From Cupriavidus pauculus (GTDB lineage Bacteria; Pseudomonadota; Gammaproteobacteria; Burkholderiales; Burkholderiaceae), in the NCBI RefSeq assembly GCF_008801835.1, contig NZ_VZOW01000013.1, positions 1 to 64,000 on the forward strand: DNA of 64,000 nt, given 5' to 3'. Of the stretch, positions 15,771-24,518 are shown one piece after another (the stretch's first letter is position 1; each line of letters begins with the position of its first letter). The translations under genes were made by a program, and so were the position numbers. The notes beneath the pieces were generated by a model that was given only the letters and a program-made list of their open reading frames with translations, had not been told where the DNA came from and did no database searches.

Positions 15771-16388
15771 TTACTGATACCAAGCTTTGGTTGCTGGTTG
15801 AGGGGTTGGTTGAACTGGTGAACTATGAACGGTTGGAGCTGCTTCTTGGCGAGCTTCTACATGAACCTTCTTGGCTCGTTTCTCAATTTTGTGAACGGGT
15901 TTCTCTTCTGGGATAGGTTTCACATCCTCAACGGGCTTGGCGATGGGAGCTTGTTCTTGTTGTGGAACTGGAGCCTTGCTAATCTTGTTTGGTGCATCTG
16001 GTAAGTCATAGCAATGTGGTGGCTTGTAGGCTTCCATCTCATGTAAAGCCTGGATGCCGTCCTTTGTGTTCTTCAAGTTATTACTGTGTTGAAGGTTGTA
16101 TTCGTCGTTATAAGCCATGCACTCCCTGAAAGTCATGTCTTGCCATCTCTTGGGAATAGCTTTTGGCGTCTCTGCTACGGGCTGGGGGGTAGGTGTAGAA
16201 GCTGGAACTGATGGAGCTTGCTCTTGAGGTTGTTTTTTGACTTCAGCCTTGGGAATGTTCATGACGAACATATCATTGTCAGCTTTCTTCTTGTTCAATG
16301 CGAAATATGAGCCAGTCCCAATAGCTGATGCAATCAATATGCCTCCACCAATCAAGGCAACCTTCTTCTTGGTTAGATTTAATTTCAT
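15771..16388 (-). CDS. Membrane-anchored periplasmic protein paired with the lysozyme
   Basis: 205 residues. One N-terminal membrane helix (VALIGGGILIASAIGTGSYF) is followed by DNDMFVMNIP and a Pro/Gln/Glu-rich periplasmic region. A small Cys pair domain (FRECMAYNDEYN ... PPHCYDLP) comes next, and then a Pro/Lys-rich tail. It resembles bitopic scaffold proteins of secretion machines only in outline. It lies 10 bp before the lysozyme gene behind a class A promoter. Function unknown. Confidence 0.7.
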   Translation of the reverse strand: MKLNLTKKKVALIGGGILIASAIGTGSYFALNKKKADNDMFVMNIPKAEVKKQPQEQAPSVPASTPTPQPVAETPKAIPKRWQDMTFRECMAYNDEYNLQHSNNLKNTKDGIQALHEMEAYKPPHCYDLPDAPNKISKAPVPQQEQAPIAKPVEDVKPIPEEKPVHKIEKRAKKVHVEARQEAAPTVHSSPVQPTPQPATKAWYQ

Positions 16389-16415
16389 ATTGTTTCCTTT
16401 AAAGTTATATTTAAA

Positions 16416-16443
16416 TTTATAAAGGAAAATGAAATTATGTCAA
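16416..16443 (-). promoter_or_regulatory. Class A promoter of the lysozyme unit
   Basis: TTGACA, 16 bp, TATAAA. Wide-spaced AATATATC and GATATT half-sites lie at 16444-16463. Confidence 0.7.
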
Positions 16444-16470
16444 TATCATCCCTCTGATATATTAAAAGAA

Positions 16471-16515
16471 AACCCCATAAATAATAAAAGCCACCAAGAT
16501 TTCTCAATGGGGGCT
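16471..16515 (-). terminator. Terminator of the split-ATPase operon
   Basis: Long hairpin with CCCCAT and ATGGGG arms followed by TTTTC on the minus strand. Confidence 0.55.
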
Positions 16516-16531
16516 TATGTCTTTAGGTTGT

Positions 16532-18145
16532 TTATGCCGCTTCTTTGTGAACCATATGCTGAGCTTTGTTGATGATTTCATTTGCAGACTCAATAGAATT
16601 GTCAATCTCTTGGAAGTCATCATTGTAGGCAACTGCTTCATAGATACTTCTTCTTGTCACCATGCCTCGTTGGGCGATACCAATTGCTGTGAATGGTGTT
16701 TCAAGCTCTTGAATACAATTCTCATTGAAGATGTGTTGTGGTTCTTTGGATAGCTGGATACTTGCACCACATGGCATTTCACCTGATCTGTTGGTTTGAT
16801 TATACATTGGATTCTTGGGATCACTTTCTACCTTACGAACTCGTGCCACTGAGTTTCTATGGAAGAAACCATCAAGCTCAGAGAAAGAAAATGCTTTAAG
16901 TTTTTTTCTTTGTGGGTTGGTGGTATCAAACCAAGGTGTACCCATTTGAAGCTGAGCATTCTTTTCAAAATCAATGATTGGATTTCCGCCTATCTTCTCA
17001 ATCACTCTTGCTTTGCCAATTTTATGTTGAACATAAGCGTAGGTTGCTTCTGTGGATTTGAATGAGAAGATTGAAGCAAAAGCACCCATAAATTTACCTC
17101 CACCGTCTTTGCCGTACTTCTCGTAGATAGAGTCAATGTTTTGGCTTGCGAACCAGCAAACAAGCTCAAGAGAACGTGCTTCTGGCAAGATAGCTAAATC
17201 CATCTCATCAAGGAATCGTTGGCACTCGTCAACAAACAAGAAGACACGGCTGTAACCTCTTTCAAGAGCATTGTTTCCTCTGTTTTTGATTTCGTTGTAA
17301 AGACGTGCCTTCGCTAAAGATTGGATAGCAAGTCCCGCAGATCCATACTTGGATTCTTCAAGTGCTATACCGATCTTTGCTCCCATCAAGATATCGCTAA
17401 GGTTAAAGTCTGATGTCTCAGAGTTGGCCCAAGGTCTTAGGTATTCAGATTGAAGGAATATCATCAACCAGCTTTCCACATTAAAGACAACAGAATTTTT
17501 TGTTTCGTCTGCCAGTTCGTTAAAGCGAATGTATTTCTTCAAGGCATCGTTCAAGATAGTGCCGTCTTTCATCAAATCTATTTTTGCTTGGCCTTCCGCA
17601 AACTGATCCAAGATTGGATGAGAATATTTCTCTTGTGGCTCATCGTTTTCGTCAAGGTATGCAACCATTTGAGAAGGCTTCGCCATATCAAAGATGGTCT
17701 GAATGTGAGCTGCTGGGGAATTGCTAATCCCTTTGTACTTTACAAGTGCCTGGTGAAATACCATGCCGTAGAAAAGCAAGCTCTCACCAGCATTCATCCA
17801 CACTGAGTTTGCTTTGTGTTCTGCTCCAGCAAACAAGTTCAAAATCGTCTTGGCGAAAATTTCTGGTTTTTGGTTTTCGAAGTAGTTAAAGTTTTTGACT
17901 GTCTCTGGGCTAACAACCAAGTCCAAAATCTTGCGAACTTCCCAAGGTAAAGGTCCCTTACCGTCAAGAACCAACATACCGTTTTTGTAGTTGACGGGAT
18001 ACTCATCAACTCCTTTGGCAATTGGAGTCTTGCTAAATTTGCTTTTCAAGTTTGAGAAGCCTTCGGCAAGCTTCTGTCTCAATCCCTTCTTGTTAGGAAC
18101 CCCATCTATTTCTCTGGTGGTATCTAATGCGGCTGTAATACTCAT
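16532..18145 (-). CDS. VirD4/TraG-like ATPase, Walker-B half
   Basis: A 537-residue protein with the second half of a coupling-protein ATPase. It has the helical segment WMNAGESLLFYGMVFHQAL, the Walker B RVFLFVDECQRFLDEM near residue 303, and the following ARSLELVCWFASQNIDSIYEKYG. In VirD4/TraD proteins this combination follows a P-loop in the same chain. Here no P-loop is present; it sits in the gene overlapping by 4 bp upstream. The pair probably forms one composite ATPase. A frameshift is unlikely, because the ATGA overlap and the AAGGAGACAAT site look like a genuine gene boundary. Confidence 0.72.
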   Translation of the reverse strand: MSITAALDTTREIDGVPNKKGLRQKLAEGFSNLKSKFSKTPIAKGVDEYPVNYKNGMLVLDGKGPLPWEVRKILDLVVSPETVKNFNYFENQKPEIFAKTILNLFAGAEHKANSVWMNAGESLLFYGMVFHQALVKYKGISNSPAAHIQTIFDMAKPSQMVAYLDENDEPQEKYSHPILDQFAEGQAKIDLMKDGTILNDALKKYIRFNELADETKNSVVFNVESWLMIFLQSEYLRPWANSETSDFNLSDILMGAKIGIALEESKYGSAGLAIQSLAKARLYNEIKNRGNNALERGYSRVFLFVDECQRFLDEMDLAILPEARSLELVCWFASQNIDSIYEKYGKDGGGKFMGAFASIFSFKSTEATYAYVQHKIGKARVIEKIGGNPIIDFEKNAQLQMGTPWFDTTNPQRKKLKAFSFSELDGFFHRNSVARVRKVESDPKNPMYNQTNRSGEMPCGASIQLSKEPQHIFNENCIQELETPFTAIGIAQRGMVTRRSIYEAVAYNDDFQEIDNSIESANEIINKAQHMVHKEAA

Positions 18146-19293
18146 ATTGTCTCCTTTGTAGTTATTTCTTTTTCTGCATCATCTAATAATTTTTCGTCTT
18201 CGTAGTTGGCGATTTTTTCGCGGAATCGTTTTTCCACTTCAGCTCTCATTTCGTCTTCATACAAGGCAAGGGCACGAAGAGCTCTATCTTTTGGTTTCTC
18301 ACCTTTGATCTCTGGAACCATCTGAACGGCGAACTCTAATTCCTCCTTCCAGATTTCATCCTTGATTACCCCAGCCATGATGTTCTTAAGGGAGGTAGTT
18401 TTACCTGTTCCTGGTGCTCCGAAATAGAATCCGTGCTGTCTCTGGTCTTGGACTGTTTGACCAAAATCCAAACCTTTATCTGGTGCGAAAGAATCACCTC
18501 TTGCTGATAATTTTCCTGTTGCTCGACCAATCTTCACGAACCAAGTCAAGTCTTCAAGAGCTTTTGCCATTTGCTTGCTTCTAGCTGCACCTTGAGAGCG
18601 AAGATTGGAAGCAATTGCTCCATTGTGCGTTGTGCCGACATCCGCTAATTCAAGAACATGTCGACCAAAAGTTCTTTTGTAATACACATAGGGAATTAGC
18701 ATTGACCAGAAAGGCAACAACAAAGACAAGAAACTGAAATGTGAGAATATTGATGAGGCTTGAGCTCCATGCATGGCATAGGCTTGCATCAAGGTATCCA
18801 TGTGAGTGAAGAATTCATATGCTCCGAAAATTAAAGCTAAAATGATGAGCGCCGTAAACAATCCAAAACTCTTAAAATCAAAAAACATGGGTCTCTTAAC
18901 TTTAATAGCAAGTAGCGCATACAAAGCTATTACTATCATGGCGATTGTTTGAAGATGTATATTGTTTAAGAACTGAAACAATCCAAAAACAAAGCCCGCC
19001 ATACCTAAAACGATTGGGACCACGGGACTGTCTCCACCTACATGAAAATCTTCTTGAACAAGAATCCCAGCGGTAGCAAAGCCATTTGAATTCACTAAAC
19101 CATCACCATGTCGGTCATTCAAATCTCTGACTCGTGGGTGATCAACTTTGGGAACATCATGACGCTCAAAGCAATCGTTGATGATTTCCTCTTCTTCATT
19201 GGCATACTGTTGGATTGGGAACAACCCCTTCATGTACTTGCTAGTTTTTTCTAGCTTCTGCTGTATTTCGTCTTTTATTTCATTTGCGTCCAT
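18142..19293 (-). CDS. VirD4/TraG-like ATPase, membrane and Walker-A half
   Basis: A 383-residue protein. About 90 cytoplasmic residues are followed by four hydrophobic helices (residues ~92-205), then a P-loop, YFGAPGTGKTTSLKNI, near residue 294. It ends in an acidic/basic coiled tail without any Walker B. This is the first half of a coupling-protein-like ATPase, completed by the next gene. It is part of a four-gene operon (20337 to 16532). The element has a separate full-length coupling protein at 24519, so this pair may serve another step, for example channel assembly or protein export. Confidence 0.72.
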   Translation of the reverse strand: MDANEIKDEIQQKLEKTSKYMKGLFPIQQYANEEEEIINDCFERHDVPKVDHPRVRDLNDRHGDGLVNSNGFATAGILVQEDFHVGGDSPVVPIVLGMAGFVFGLFQFLNNIHLQTIAMIVIALYALLAIKVKRPMFFDFKSFGLFTALIILALIFGAYEFFTHMDTLMQAYAMHGAQASSIFSHFSFLSLLLPFWSMLIPYVYYKRTFGRHVLELADVGTTHNGAIASNLRSQGAARSKQMAKALEDLTWFVKIGRATGKLSARGDSFAPDKGLDFGQTVQDQRQHGFYFGAPGTGKTTSLKNIMAGVIKDEIWKEELEFAVQMVPEIKGEKPKDRALRALALYEDEMRAEVEKRFREKIANYEDEKLLDDAEKEITTKETI

Positions 19294-19303
19294 ATCGTCT
19301 CCT

Positions 19304-19846
19304 TTAATTGTTTGCTTGTTCGTATTGTTGTTTCAAGACACTCATTTCAGCTTGGCAAGCTGCCACATCCTTCTTCCCAGATTCACAATCTGCCTTCAAC
19401 TGAGCAACTTGGTTCTTGATGTTGTCAATTGTCATTTGCTTGCTTGCTGCTTTGATATCTGCTGAACGGTTTGAATCTTGAATAGACTGCTCAACATGAT
19501 TGACGCCTTCTCTTGCCTTATCGACTCCGTAGTTGATAACGCCCCAAAAGACAATGCCAAGGAAACATTCAATCATGGCGATTCGGCAAGCCTTTTTCCA
19601 CATTCGACGGCGAGTTCTTGATACCAATTGATTTCTTATGCTTACTTCTCGTCTGCCTACATTTGATGGGTGGAAAGTATCTGGATTAGCATCAATTCGG
19701 TCTTGTTGAAGGGAGTACATTTCGTCGTTGTCGACAAAATTCCCTTTCGGTAAAACTAGCTTTGACGCATCTGGCATACCAAACTTGGCAATAAGCACCA
19801 TGATTCGGCTTGTCAAAGTGAGGTTTGTTTTTTTGTTTATCTGCAT
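19304..19846 (-). CDS. Bitopic membrane protein with coiled coil
   Basis: 180 residues. The N-terminal half is basic and cytoplasmic, one membrane helix follows (IAMIECFLGIVFWGVINYGV), and a C-terminal coiled coil carries two Cys (DCESGKKDVAACQAEM) that may form a periplasmic disulfide. It is in the operon with the split ATPase, 10 bp before it, so it probably belongs to the same complex. No family recognised. Confidence 0.68.
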   Translation of the reverse strand: MQINKKTNLTLTSRIMVLIAKFGMPDASKLVLPKGNFVDNDEMYSLQQDRIDANPDTFHPSNVGRREVSIRNQLVSRTRRRMWKKACRIAMIECFLGIVFWGVINYGVDKAREGVNHVEQSIQDSNRSADIKAASKQMTIDNIKNQVAQLKADCESGKKDVAACQAEMSVLKQQYEQANN

Positions 19847-19869
19847 GTTGTCTCCTTTGTTGTTATTGG

Positions 19870-20337
19870 TTATTTGTGGTCTGCGAAAGGATCAAAGTTA
19901 TCGTCGTCCTTCTCTTGTTTATCTACAAAGCCCCAATCAAAGTCATCAACACTGCCCTTGTTTGCTGGGGGGATAGCTGGTTGGGTTGCTGGGGAAACAC
20001 TTGACTTGATCTGAGGAAGGGAACCGCCTGGTGTGGCCTGTCGTGGTTCTGGTTTCCACTCGGGAAGCTTGAAGCTCAATCCCCACTTGTTGAACTCTTC
20101 ACGAACCCAGCGATTTTTCTCTCTTGCTGAGGCGCTTCTGTCTTCTTTTGTTTGTTCTTCTCCGTACTTCTTTGCGACACATACATAGATGTCTAGCTCT
20201 AATGTGTCTCGCTTGACGAAGATATAACGAACAAAGTTTGTGCCATTGTATTCGCCATTGAAGTACATCTTGCCGTTCTTCATTTCAAACTCTTTTCCAA
20301 GCTCTCTAAGCTCGCAATATAAATTCTCCATATCCAT
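19870..20337 (-). CDS. Unknown protein, first gene of the split-ATPase operon
   Basis: 155 residues. About 100 residues are beta-rich (GKMYFNGEYNGTNFVRYIFVKRDTLELDIYVCVA), followed by a Pro/Ser/Gln linker and an acidic end (DDDNFDPFADHK). The DPFADHK-like acidic tip may be a docking peptide. Not recognised. Confidence 0.65.
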   Translation of the reverse strand: MDMENLYCELRELGKEFEMKNGKMYFNGEYNGTNFVRYIFVKRDTLELDIYVCVAKKYGEEQTKEDRSASAREKNRWVREEFNKWGLSFKLPEWKPEPRQATPGGSLPQIKSSVSPATQPAIPPANKGSVDDFDWGFVDKQEKDDDNFDPFADHK

Positions 20338-20378
20338 AAAACCTCCTATTTATTTGACTTTTTGGATTTCTTTTAATA

Positions 20379-20407
20379 TATATATGGAATGAAAAGGGAT
20401 TTGTCAA
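20379..20407 (-). promoter_or_regulatory. Promoter of the split-ATPase operon
   Basis: TTGACA, 17 bp, TATATA, one of the few 17-bp spacers here. Confidence 0.6.
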
Positions 20408-20444
20408 TAATCTAGAATAAATAAAACACACAAGGAGAGTTTAA

Positions 20445-21191
20445 GTGGAGTCGTATAATGAATATATAAAATCTGAAGATCAAAAGAAAGAAAAAGAGGC
20501 ATTGCAGAAAAGCTTGTCTGATGTGTTAGTGCTTTGGCCTGAACCAGAAGCCGATCTATTTCTTACTATGTTGAGTGATCCTATGTTCAACGAAGAATAC
20601 AAAAAGAAGCTCATGGCTCTGGTTAGGGAGAAAGGTTTTATCAACAATGAGGTCATGTTGGCTCATGTCTTTAGTTCATTCATTGGCTTCAAGACTGTTG
20701 CTCAAGCTACTGAGGCTGGTTATGTCGCAAGAGATATCTTGTTAAATTCTGTGCCTGGGGTCGTCAACAAGCAACTTGCTGATTTCGAAAATAAAATCAT
20801 AGACATGGTTGGTCATGGTGTTGCTGAGGCTCAGGAGTCCCTTGAAAGCCTTTCCGAAGCATCTTCCAAGCTCAATCAAGGCATGATTGATATGAAAAGC
20901 TATGTTTCAGATGGTGTCAAGATTATAGAAACGGCTTACAAGGAGAGAAAGATTGACATCAACAATGCTGTCGAAACAAAAACAACAGAGGCAAAAGCCT
21001 TGCTTGATAAAAAGCTTGTGGATATTGAGCATGTATTGACTGAGAAGGCAGTCAAAGAATTTCGTAGATCAATAGCTTCTTCTATAGCAAAAGCTGTTGG
21101 TTGGAAAGGTCTTGCAAAAATCTCTGGGGCGGTATTGTTGGCTATGTTTGCCCATGACTTAATATTGAAAGTTTTCAGTCTCATGCACTGA
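20445..21191 (+). CDS. Coiled-coil protein with C-terminal membrane helix
   Basis: 248 residues, GTG start behind AAGGAGAG. A helical N-terminal domain is followed by a long amphipathic coiled coil (VAEAQESLESLSEASSKLNQ ... ETKTTEAKALLDKKLVDIEH) and a C-terminal hydrophobic helix. The layout resembles mobilisation accessory or surface-tethering proteins. It is a lone plus-strand gene between minus-strand operons and ends at a shared terminator. Function unknown. Confidence 0.68.
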   Translation: MESYNEYIKSEDQKKEKEALQKSLSDVLVLWPEPEADLFLTMLSDPMFNEEYKKKLMALVREKGFINNEVMLAHVFSSFIGFKTVAQATEAGYVARDILLNSVPGVVNKQLADFENKIIDMVGHGVAEAQESLESLSEASSKLNQGMIDMKSYVSDGVKIIETAYKERKIDINNAVETKTTEAKALLDKKLVDIEHVLTEKAVKEFRRSIASSIAKAVGWKGLAKISGAVLLAMFAHDLILKVFSLMH

Positions 21192-21205
21192 TATGCGTCC
21201 GGAAA

Positions 21206-21238
21206 AAGAAAAAGCCCTAGATTTTAGCTAGGGCTTCT
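21206..21238. terminator. Bidirectional terminator
   Basis: AAGCCCTAG-ATTTTA-GCTAGGGCTT between convergent genes. Confidence 0.85.
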
Positions 21239-21254
21239 TTATTCGAGCTGTTGG

Positions 21255-23642
21255 TTAGAACATGCTGATGGCTTTTGATTTTGACTGAGATTGGCTTTGG
21301 TTTTTTTGTGCGGCTTGCTTCATCATCTTGTCAAAGTCATCAACATAGTGACTGATTGGCTTGCTTGCTTCGATCTCTGCCAACAATCTTGCACGGCGTT
21401 GCTCATCAGTTTCTTGAGGTTTGGACTCGGTCTTTTGAGCCTGCTGCTCTTGCTTCTGTTTTTGCTGCTGTCCAATGCTCTTCATCATGTCGTCGTATGG
21501 ATGACTTTCTTGCTGAGGCTGAACTTGTTGAGGCTTCTGCTCGACTGGTGTTTGAGCTTGCTGATTTGCGTTCTCTCTCTCGTTAGTTCGGTAAGTGTCC
21601 CCGTTGTACTCAAACATTTCAGACTCGTTTGTTTGAGCTGGTTTTTCAACGGTGGCTTCCCAAGAATTTCTGTGAGTAGAAACTTTCTCACCTTGTTTTG
21701 TAGTTGCTTGAGCTGGGACTGTCTCTGTTTTTTGGAGATCAATGAAGTCACCTACTTGCACCTCAGCTCTATCTAATGCTGGTCCAATGTCGATTCCCCA
21801 TTTTGTTCTTTCTTTTCCATTCTCAAGAACGGTCACATAATAGCTTTGGTTGTTTTTGTCATCATGCAAGTAAGGAGCACTGCCGTAGTCAACTACAACA
21901 CCTCTTACATGGTTAGGGTCAACTTTCTCGGCTGTTTTTGGGCTGTTTTGAGCGATTTCTACGGCTTGGATAGGTTGAGCTACCTCTTGCACCGTTTGAG
22001 CGGTTTGTGGGGCATTTTGAGAGGCAAGGATGCTCTGGATAGACTCTTGAGCTGGTGCCTGGTCGATAGCTGCAAGCTTTTCCTGGCGACGTGCTTCGTA
22101 TGCTTGTAGGCGAGACTTCACATCCTCAACTGAGCTGTATCCCTCGCGGTTAGGTTTCATGGTAAGAGGAACAGTGTGAGCAACGGCTTCAAGTGTTTGA
22201 CTCTGCTCGTGCTGTTTAGAGATAGCTTTGGTCTCTTCTGGATACATCTTTTCAATCTTGCTGATGTACTCGGCATTCTCAAGCTGGCTGTACTTGGTGT
22301 AGGCAGCTTGGAATTGCTTCTCTTCCTTAAATGGAATTTTCTGGTCGACAAGCTCAGTGTGGCGAACATTGAAGTAGGTTTGCTCTACCTTGTGTTTTGC
22401 CTCTTGGGTCTTCAAGGCTTCAAAGTCTCCGTTGAAGTTGGAAATCTCTTTCTGCTGAGTTAGGCGAAGCTCACCCGCTGCAATAGAAACGGCTGCATCG
22501 ATGTTCTGTCCAGCAATCAAATCCTTATTCTGGAATGCTCGTGTGCTTTTTGCATTACTGTAGACTTCGTTGTACTGCTGATTTCTCTCAATGATTTCGC
22601 CAGTGGTTTTTAGCTGATGAACTTCACCAGTCTCAACATCACGATATCGGGACTCTGGGGCAACATTTACAAACATGCCTTGTGTGTTATCTAAGAAGTT
22701 TCGAGGACCTTTGGCATCGTCAATATTGTCGTGAATTTGCTCTTTTGCTTCTGCTACGGTTGGATATTTAGATTGGCGATACTCTTCAAGTAGCAATTGT
22801 TTTTGTTCTTCTGCTTCTCTTGCTTCCTTAGCTGCCACTCTGTCTTGCTGATTCTGTGAATCAACTCTCGCAATAATGTCTTTCTGACCTTGTGAATACC
22901 CATCACGATCTAACCATGCTTGCATTTGAGCTGAGATTTTGCTTTCTGGAATCTCGGCTTTAACCTGGTTGTCTTGGTTAGGTTGTGCTGGGTCTTCGAT
23001 TACTTGAGACTTCACATTGATATCGGGAATCACTGGAACCTCATAACCGCTTGAAGGTATCCAATGATTCAATCCATCAAGCTTGTCTTGGATTCCTTGA
23101 GCAATTTGATTGATTGTGTCGTTAACATGAGTCTCAAAGTCAAAGTTCGTTTTGTACGCGAAGTAGCTATCTTGAAGTTTGTCTAGGTTGGGTTCTCTTT
23201 CTTCAGTCTTTGCGAGATTCATTTCATAAACTTCTCGCTCAAGATCGTGCTTGCGCTTTAATTCAGGATAAGCTTCTGGTGTTGTGTTCAACAACTCTTC
23301 CATGTGAGTGTTGATCATGTGGTTGTGGGACTGCTTCAAAATGTCTTTGACTTCAACATCTTTGTTTGTCGCATAGTCTCCGTATAACTTGGTTAAATCA
23401 TTGATGGCGAAGTCTGGGCCATTGTCAGTGTCGTAGACGGATTTGATAATGGCGAAATTGAAAAAATCGCGTGGCTTGTCACTATCAAGAATCATGTTGT
23501 CATTCAATTCATGATTTAATGCATCAAGTGAGTATTCTTGAATTGGCTCAATTTGGACATTGATTTTGGTTTCTGGTGTCCAGTCCCATTGAGCTATTGT
23601 TGATTTGTGCCATTGATAATGCTCGTCTTTCATATCAAACAT
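21255..23642 (-). CDS. Large conjugation-associated protein with KfrB-like domain and tag
   Basis: 795 residues, acidic and Gln-rich, largely coiled coil. Near residues 590-680 a compact domain reads VRGVVVDYGSAPYLHDD ... SYYVTVLENGKERTKWGIDI ... ALDRAEVQVGDFIDL. I recognise this as the KfrB-like domain found in plasmid relaxases and zeta-toxin-type proteins. Near the end come HPYDDMMKSIGQQ and then DDFDKMMKQAAQ, versions of the motif shared with ArdC and others. The start at 23642 follows ATAAGGAGACC. It lies between the split-ATPase and coupling-protein genes. It may be a transferred helper protein; no catalytic motif is seen. Confidence 0.7.
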   Translation of the reverse strand: MFDMKDEHYQWHKSTIAQWDWTPETKINVQIEPIQEYSLDALNHELNDNMILDSDKPRDFFNFAIIKSVYDTDNGPDFAINDLTKLYGDYATNKDVEVKDILKQSHNHMINTHMEELLNTTPEAYPELKRKHDLEREVYEMNLAKTEEREPNLDKLQDSYFAYKTNFDFETHVNDTINQIAQGIQDKLDGLNHWIPSSGYEVPVIPDINVKSQVIEDPAQPNQDNQVKAEIPESKISAQMQAWLDRDGYSQGQKDIIARVDSQNQQDRVAAKEAREAEEQKQLLLEEYRQSKYPTVAEAKEQIHDNIDDAKGPRNFLDNTQGMFVNVAPESRYRDVETGEVHQLKTTGEIIERNQQYNEVYSNAKSTRAFQNKDLIAGQNIDAAVSIAAGELRLTQQKEISNFNGDFEALKTQEAKHKVEQTYFNVRHTELVDQKIPFKEEKQFQAAYTKYSQLENAEYISKIEKMYPEETKAISKQHEQSQTLEAVAHTVPLTMKPNREGYSSVEDVKSRLQAYEARRQEKLAAIDQAPAQESIQSILASQNAPQTAQTVQEVAQPIQAVEIAQNSPKTAEKVDPNHVRGVVVDYGSAPYLHDDKNNQSYYVTVLENGKERTKWGIDIGPALDRAEVQVGDFIDLQKTETVPAQATTKQGEKVSTHRNSWEATVEKPAQTNESEMFEYNGDTYRTNERENANQQAQTPVEQKPQQVQPQQESHPYDDMMKSIGQQQKQKQEQQAQKTESKPQETDEQRRARLLAEIEASKPISHYVDDFDKMMKQAAQKNQSQSQSKSKAISMF

Positions 23643-23675
23643 AGCGGTCTCCTTATATGAGTTTTTATACATTTA

Positions 23676-23697
23676 ATGTATCAAAAGATTCATTAAA
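23676..23697. promoter_or_regulatory. Promoter region with inverted repeat
   Basis: Minus-strand TTGATT, 16 bp, TACATT overlaps AATGAATC-TTTT-GATACATT. A GCCTTGTAGACTTG element lies immediately upstream and recurs at 27708-27721. Confidence 0.5.
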
Positions 23698-23931
23698 ATC
23701 AAGTCTACAAGGCATTATTTTTGATGTTGGATTTTGGCGAAGAACTTGAAGAAGAGAGGTCTAAATCAAGATATTTGCTCTTTTTTTGATAGATTTTCAA
23801 GAAAAACACCAAAAAACCTCTCTTTTTCACTCAATCGCCGTTAGGCTCTTTGAAAGAGGTCTTTTCCTTGCGGAAGCCCGTCGCTGTTGAGTATTCCTTA
23901 TTTAATAAGCTGTAAATGGGGATTTTTTCAA

Positions 23932-24239
23932 CCGACCTTACCCGACCTTTTTCCGACCTTTTTTGTTAAGGTCGGGTAGCTGGAAAGCCCCGTCAATTAA
24001 AGCTCTTCAAGGATTATTTTTTAGAATTCCGACCTTACCGTTTAAAAGTAAAGTCCTATAGGGAAAAATAGCCTATATAGCCCTATGTAGATCCCTCATA
24101 TAGAGATAGATGTACCTATATGCAGAATTTAGTTTTTTAGGTGGTAGGTCGGAAAGGCTGGATCAAGTCCTTGTAAAAGCCCGTCAATTAAAGCTCTTCG
24201 TGGTTTCCGACCTTGCTTTTAAGGTCGGAAAAAGGTCGG
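23932..24239. repeat. Iteron-like CCGACCTT cluster (candidate origin)
   Basis: Nine copies of CCGACCTT or its complement occur at 23932, 23942, 23953, 23968(rc), 24029, 24145(rc, one mismatch), 24207, 24221(rc) and 24232(rc). The blocks 23941-23975 and 24207-24240 are nearly the same sequence in opposite orientation. The core between them is AT-rich and holds CTATATAG and ATATAGAGATAG. Iterons around AT-rich DNA are typical of replication origins; inverted pairs also occur at transfer origins. Confidence 0.6.
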
Positions 24240-24360
24240 GTGAAATTTAATAGAGTTTTGACCTAAAATCTCGGGAAGAGGCTTTATTGGCAAGTATTTA
24301 ATCTTGATTGAGTGATAAAAGCAAGAACTTGTGAAACTAGCCCATTTATGGGTTGAAAAT

Positions 24361-24420
24361 ACGGAAAAAGCGTGCTTGACACGCAAAAAGCGAATGCTTT
24401 CTTGAAGATGTGGACGGCTA
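24361..24420 (+). ncRNA. Two-hairpin RNA-like module, copy 1
   Basis: Hairpin 1 is GCGTG-CTTGA-CACGC (24370-24384) and hairpin 2 is AAAGC-GAAT-GCTTT (24387-24400), followed by CTTGAAGATG and GGACGGCT. The same layout recurs six more times in intergenic DNA, with compensating stem changes. Confidence 0.5.
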
Positions 24421-24427
24421 AGACAAT

Positions 24428-24452
24428 AAAAAAGCCCCAAAAATGGAGCTTA
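24428..24452 (-). terminator. Terminator of the coupling-protein gene
   Basis: Imperfect hairpin AGCTCCATTTTTGGGGCT with a T run on the minus strand. Confidence 0.6.
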
Positions 24453-24518
24453 TTTTATATGGCTTGACCTTTTAGATTTTTTGCTATCGCTTATTGCTGT
24501 TTTTCCCTATTTCCTTAT

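Larger units (their letters stand above)
23643..24518. other. Long noncoding region: candidate origin plus RNA-like module
   Basis: 876 bp without a credible gene. It holds a promoter region (about 23676-23713), mirror-image CCGACCTT clusters (23932-24239) around an AT-rich core, and the two-hairpin module at 24361-24420. A terminator hairpin (24428-24452) comes before the end of the coupling-protein gene. Two direct copies of GTCAATTAAAGCTCTTC lie at about 23993 and 24183. Confidence 0.7.

Noticed and set aside
16532-19293. Simple frameshift of one VirD4 gene
   Set aside because: The second gene has its own ATG, an AAGGAGAC site and a standard ATGA overlap, so two genes are more likely.
23932-24240. 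CRISPR array
   Set aside because: The repeats are 8 bp, irregularly spaced and in both orientations, with no cas genes.
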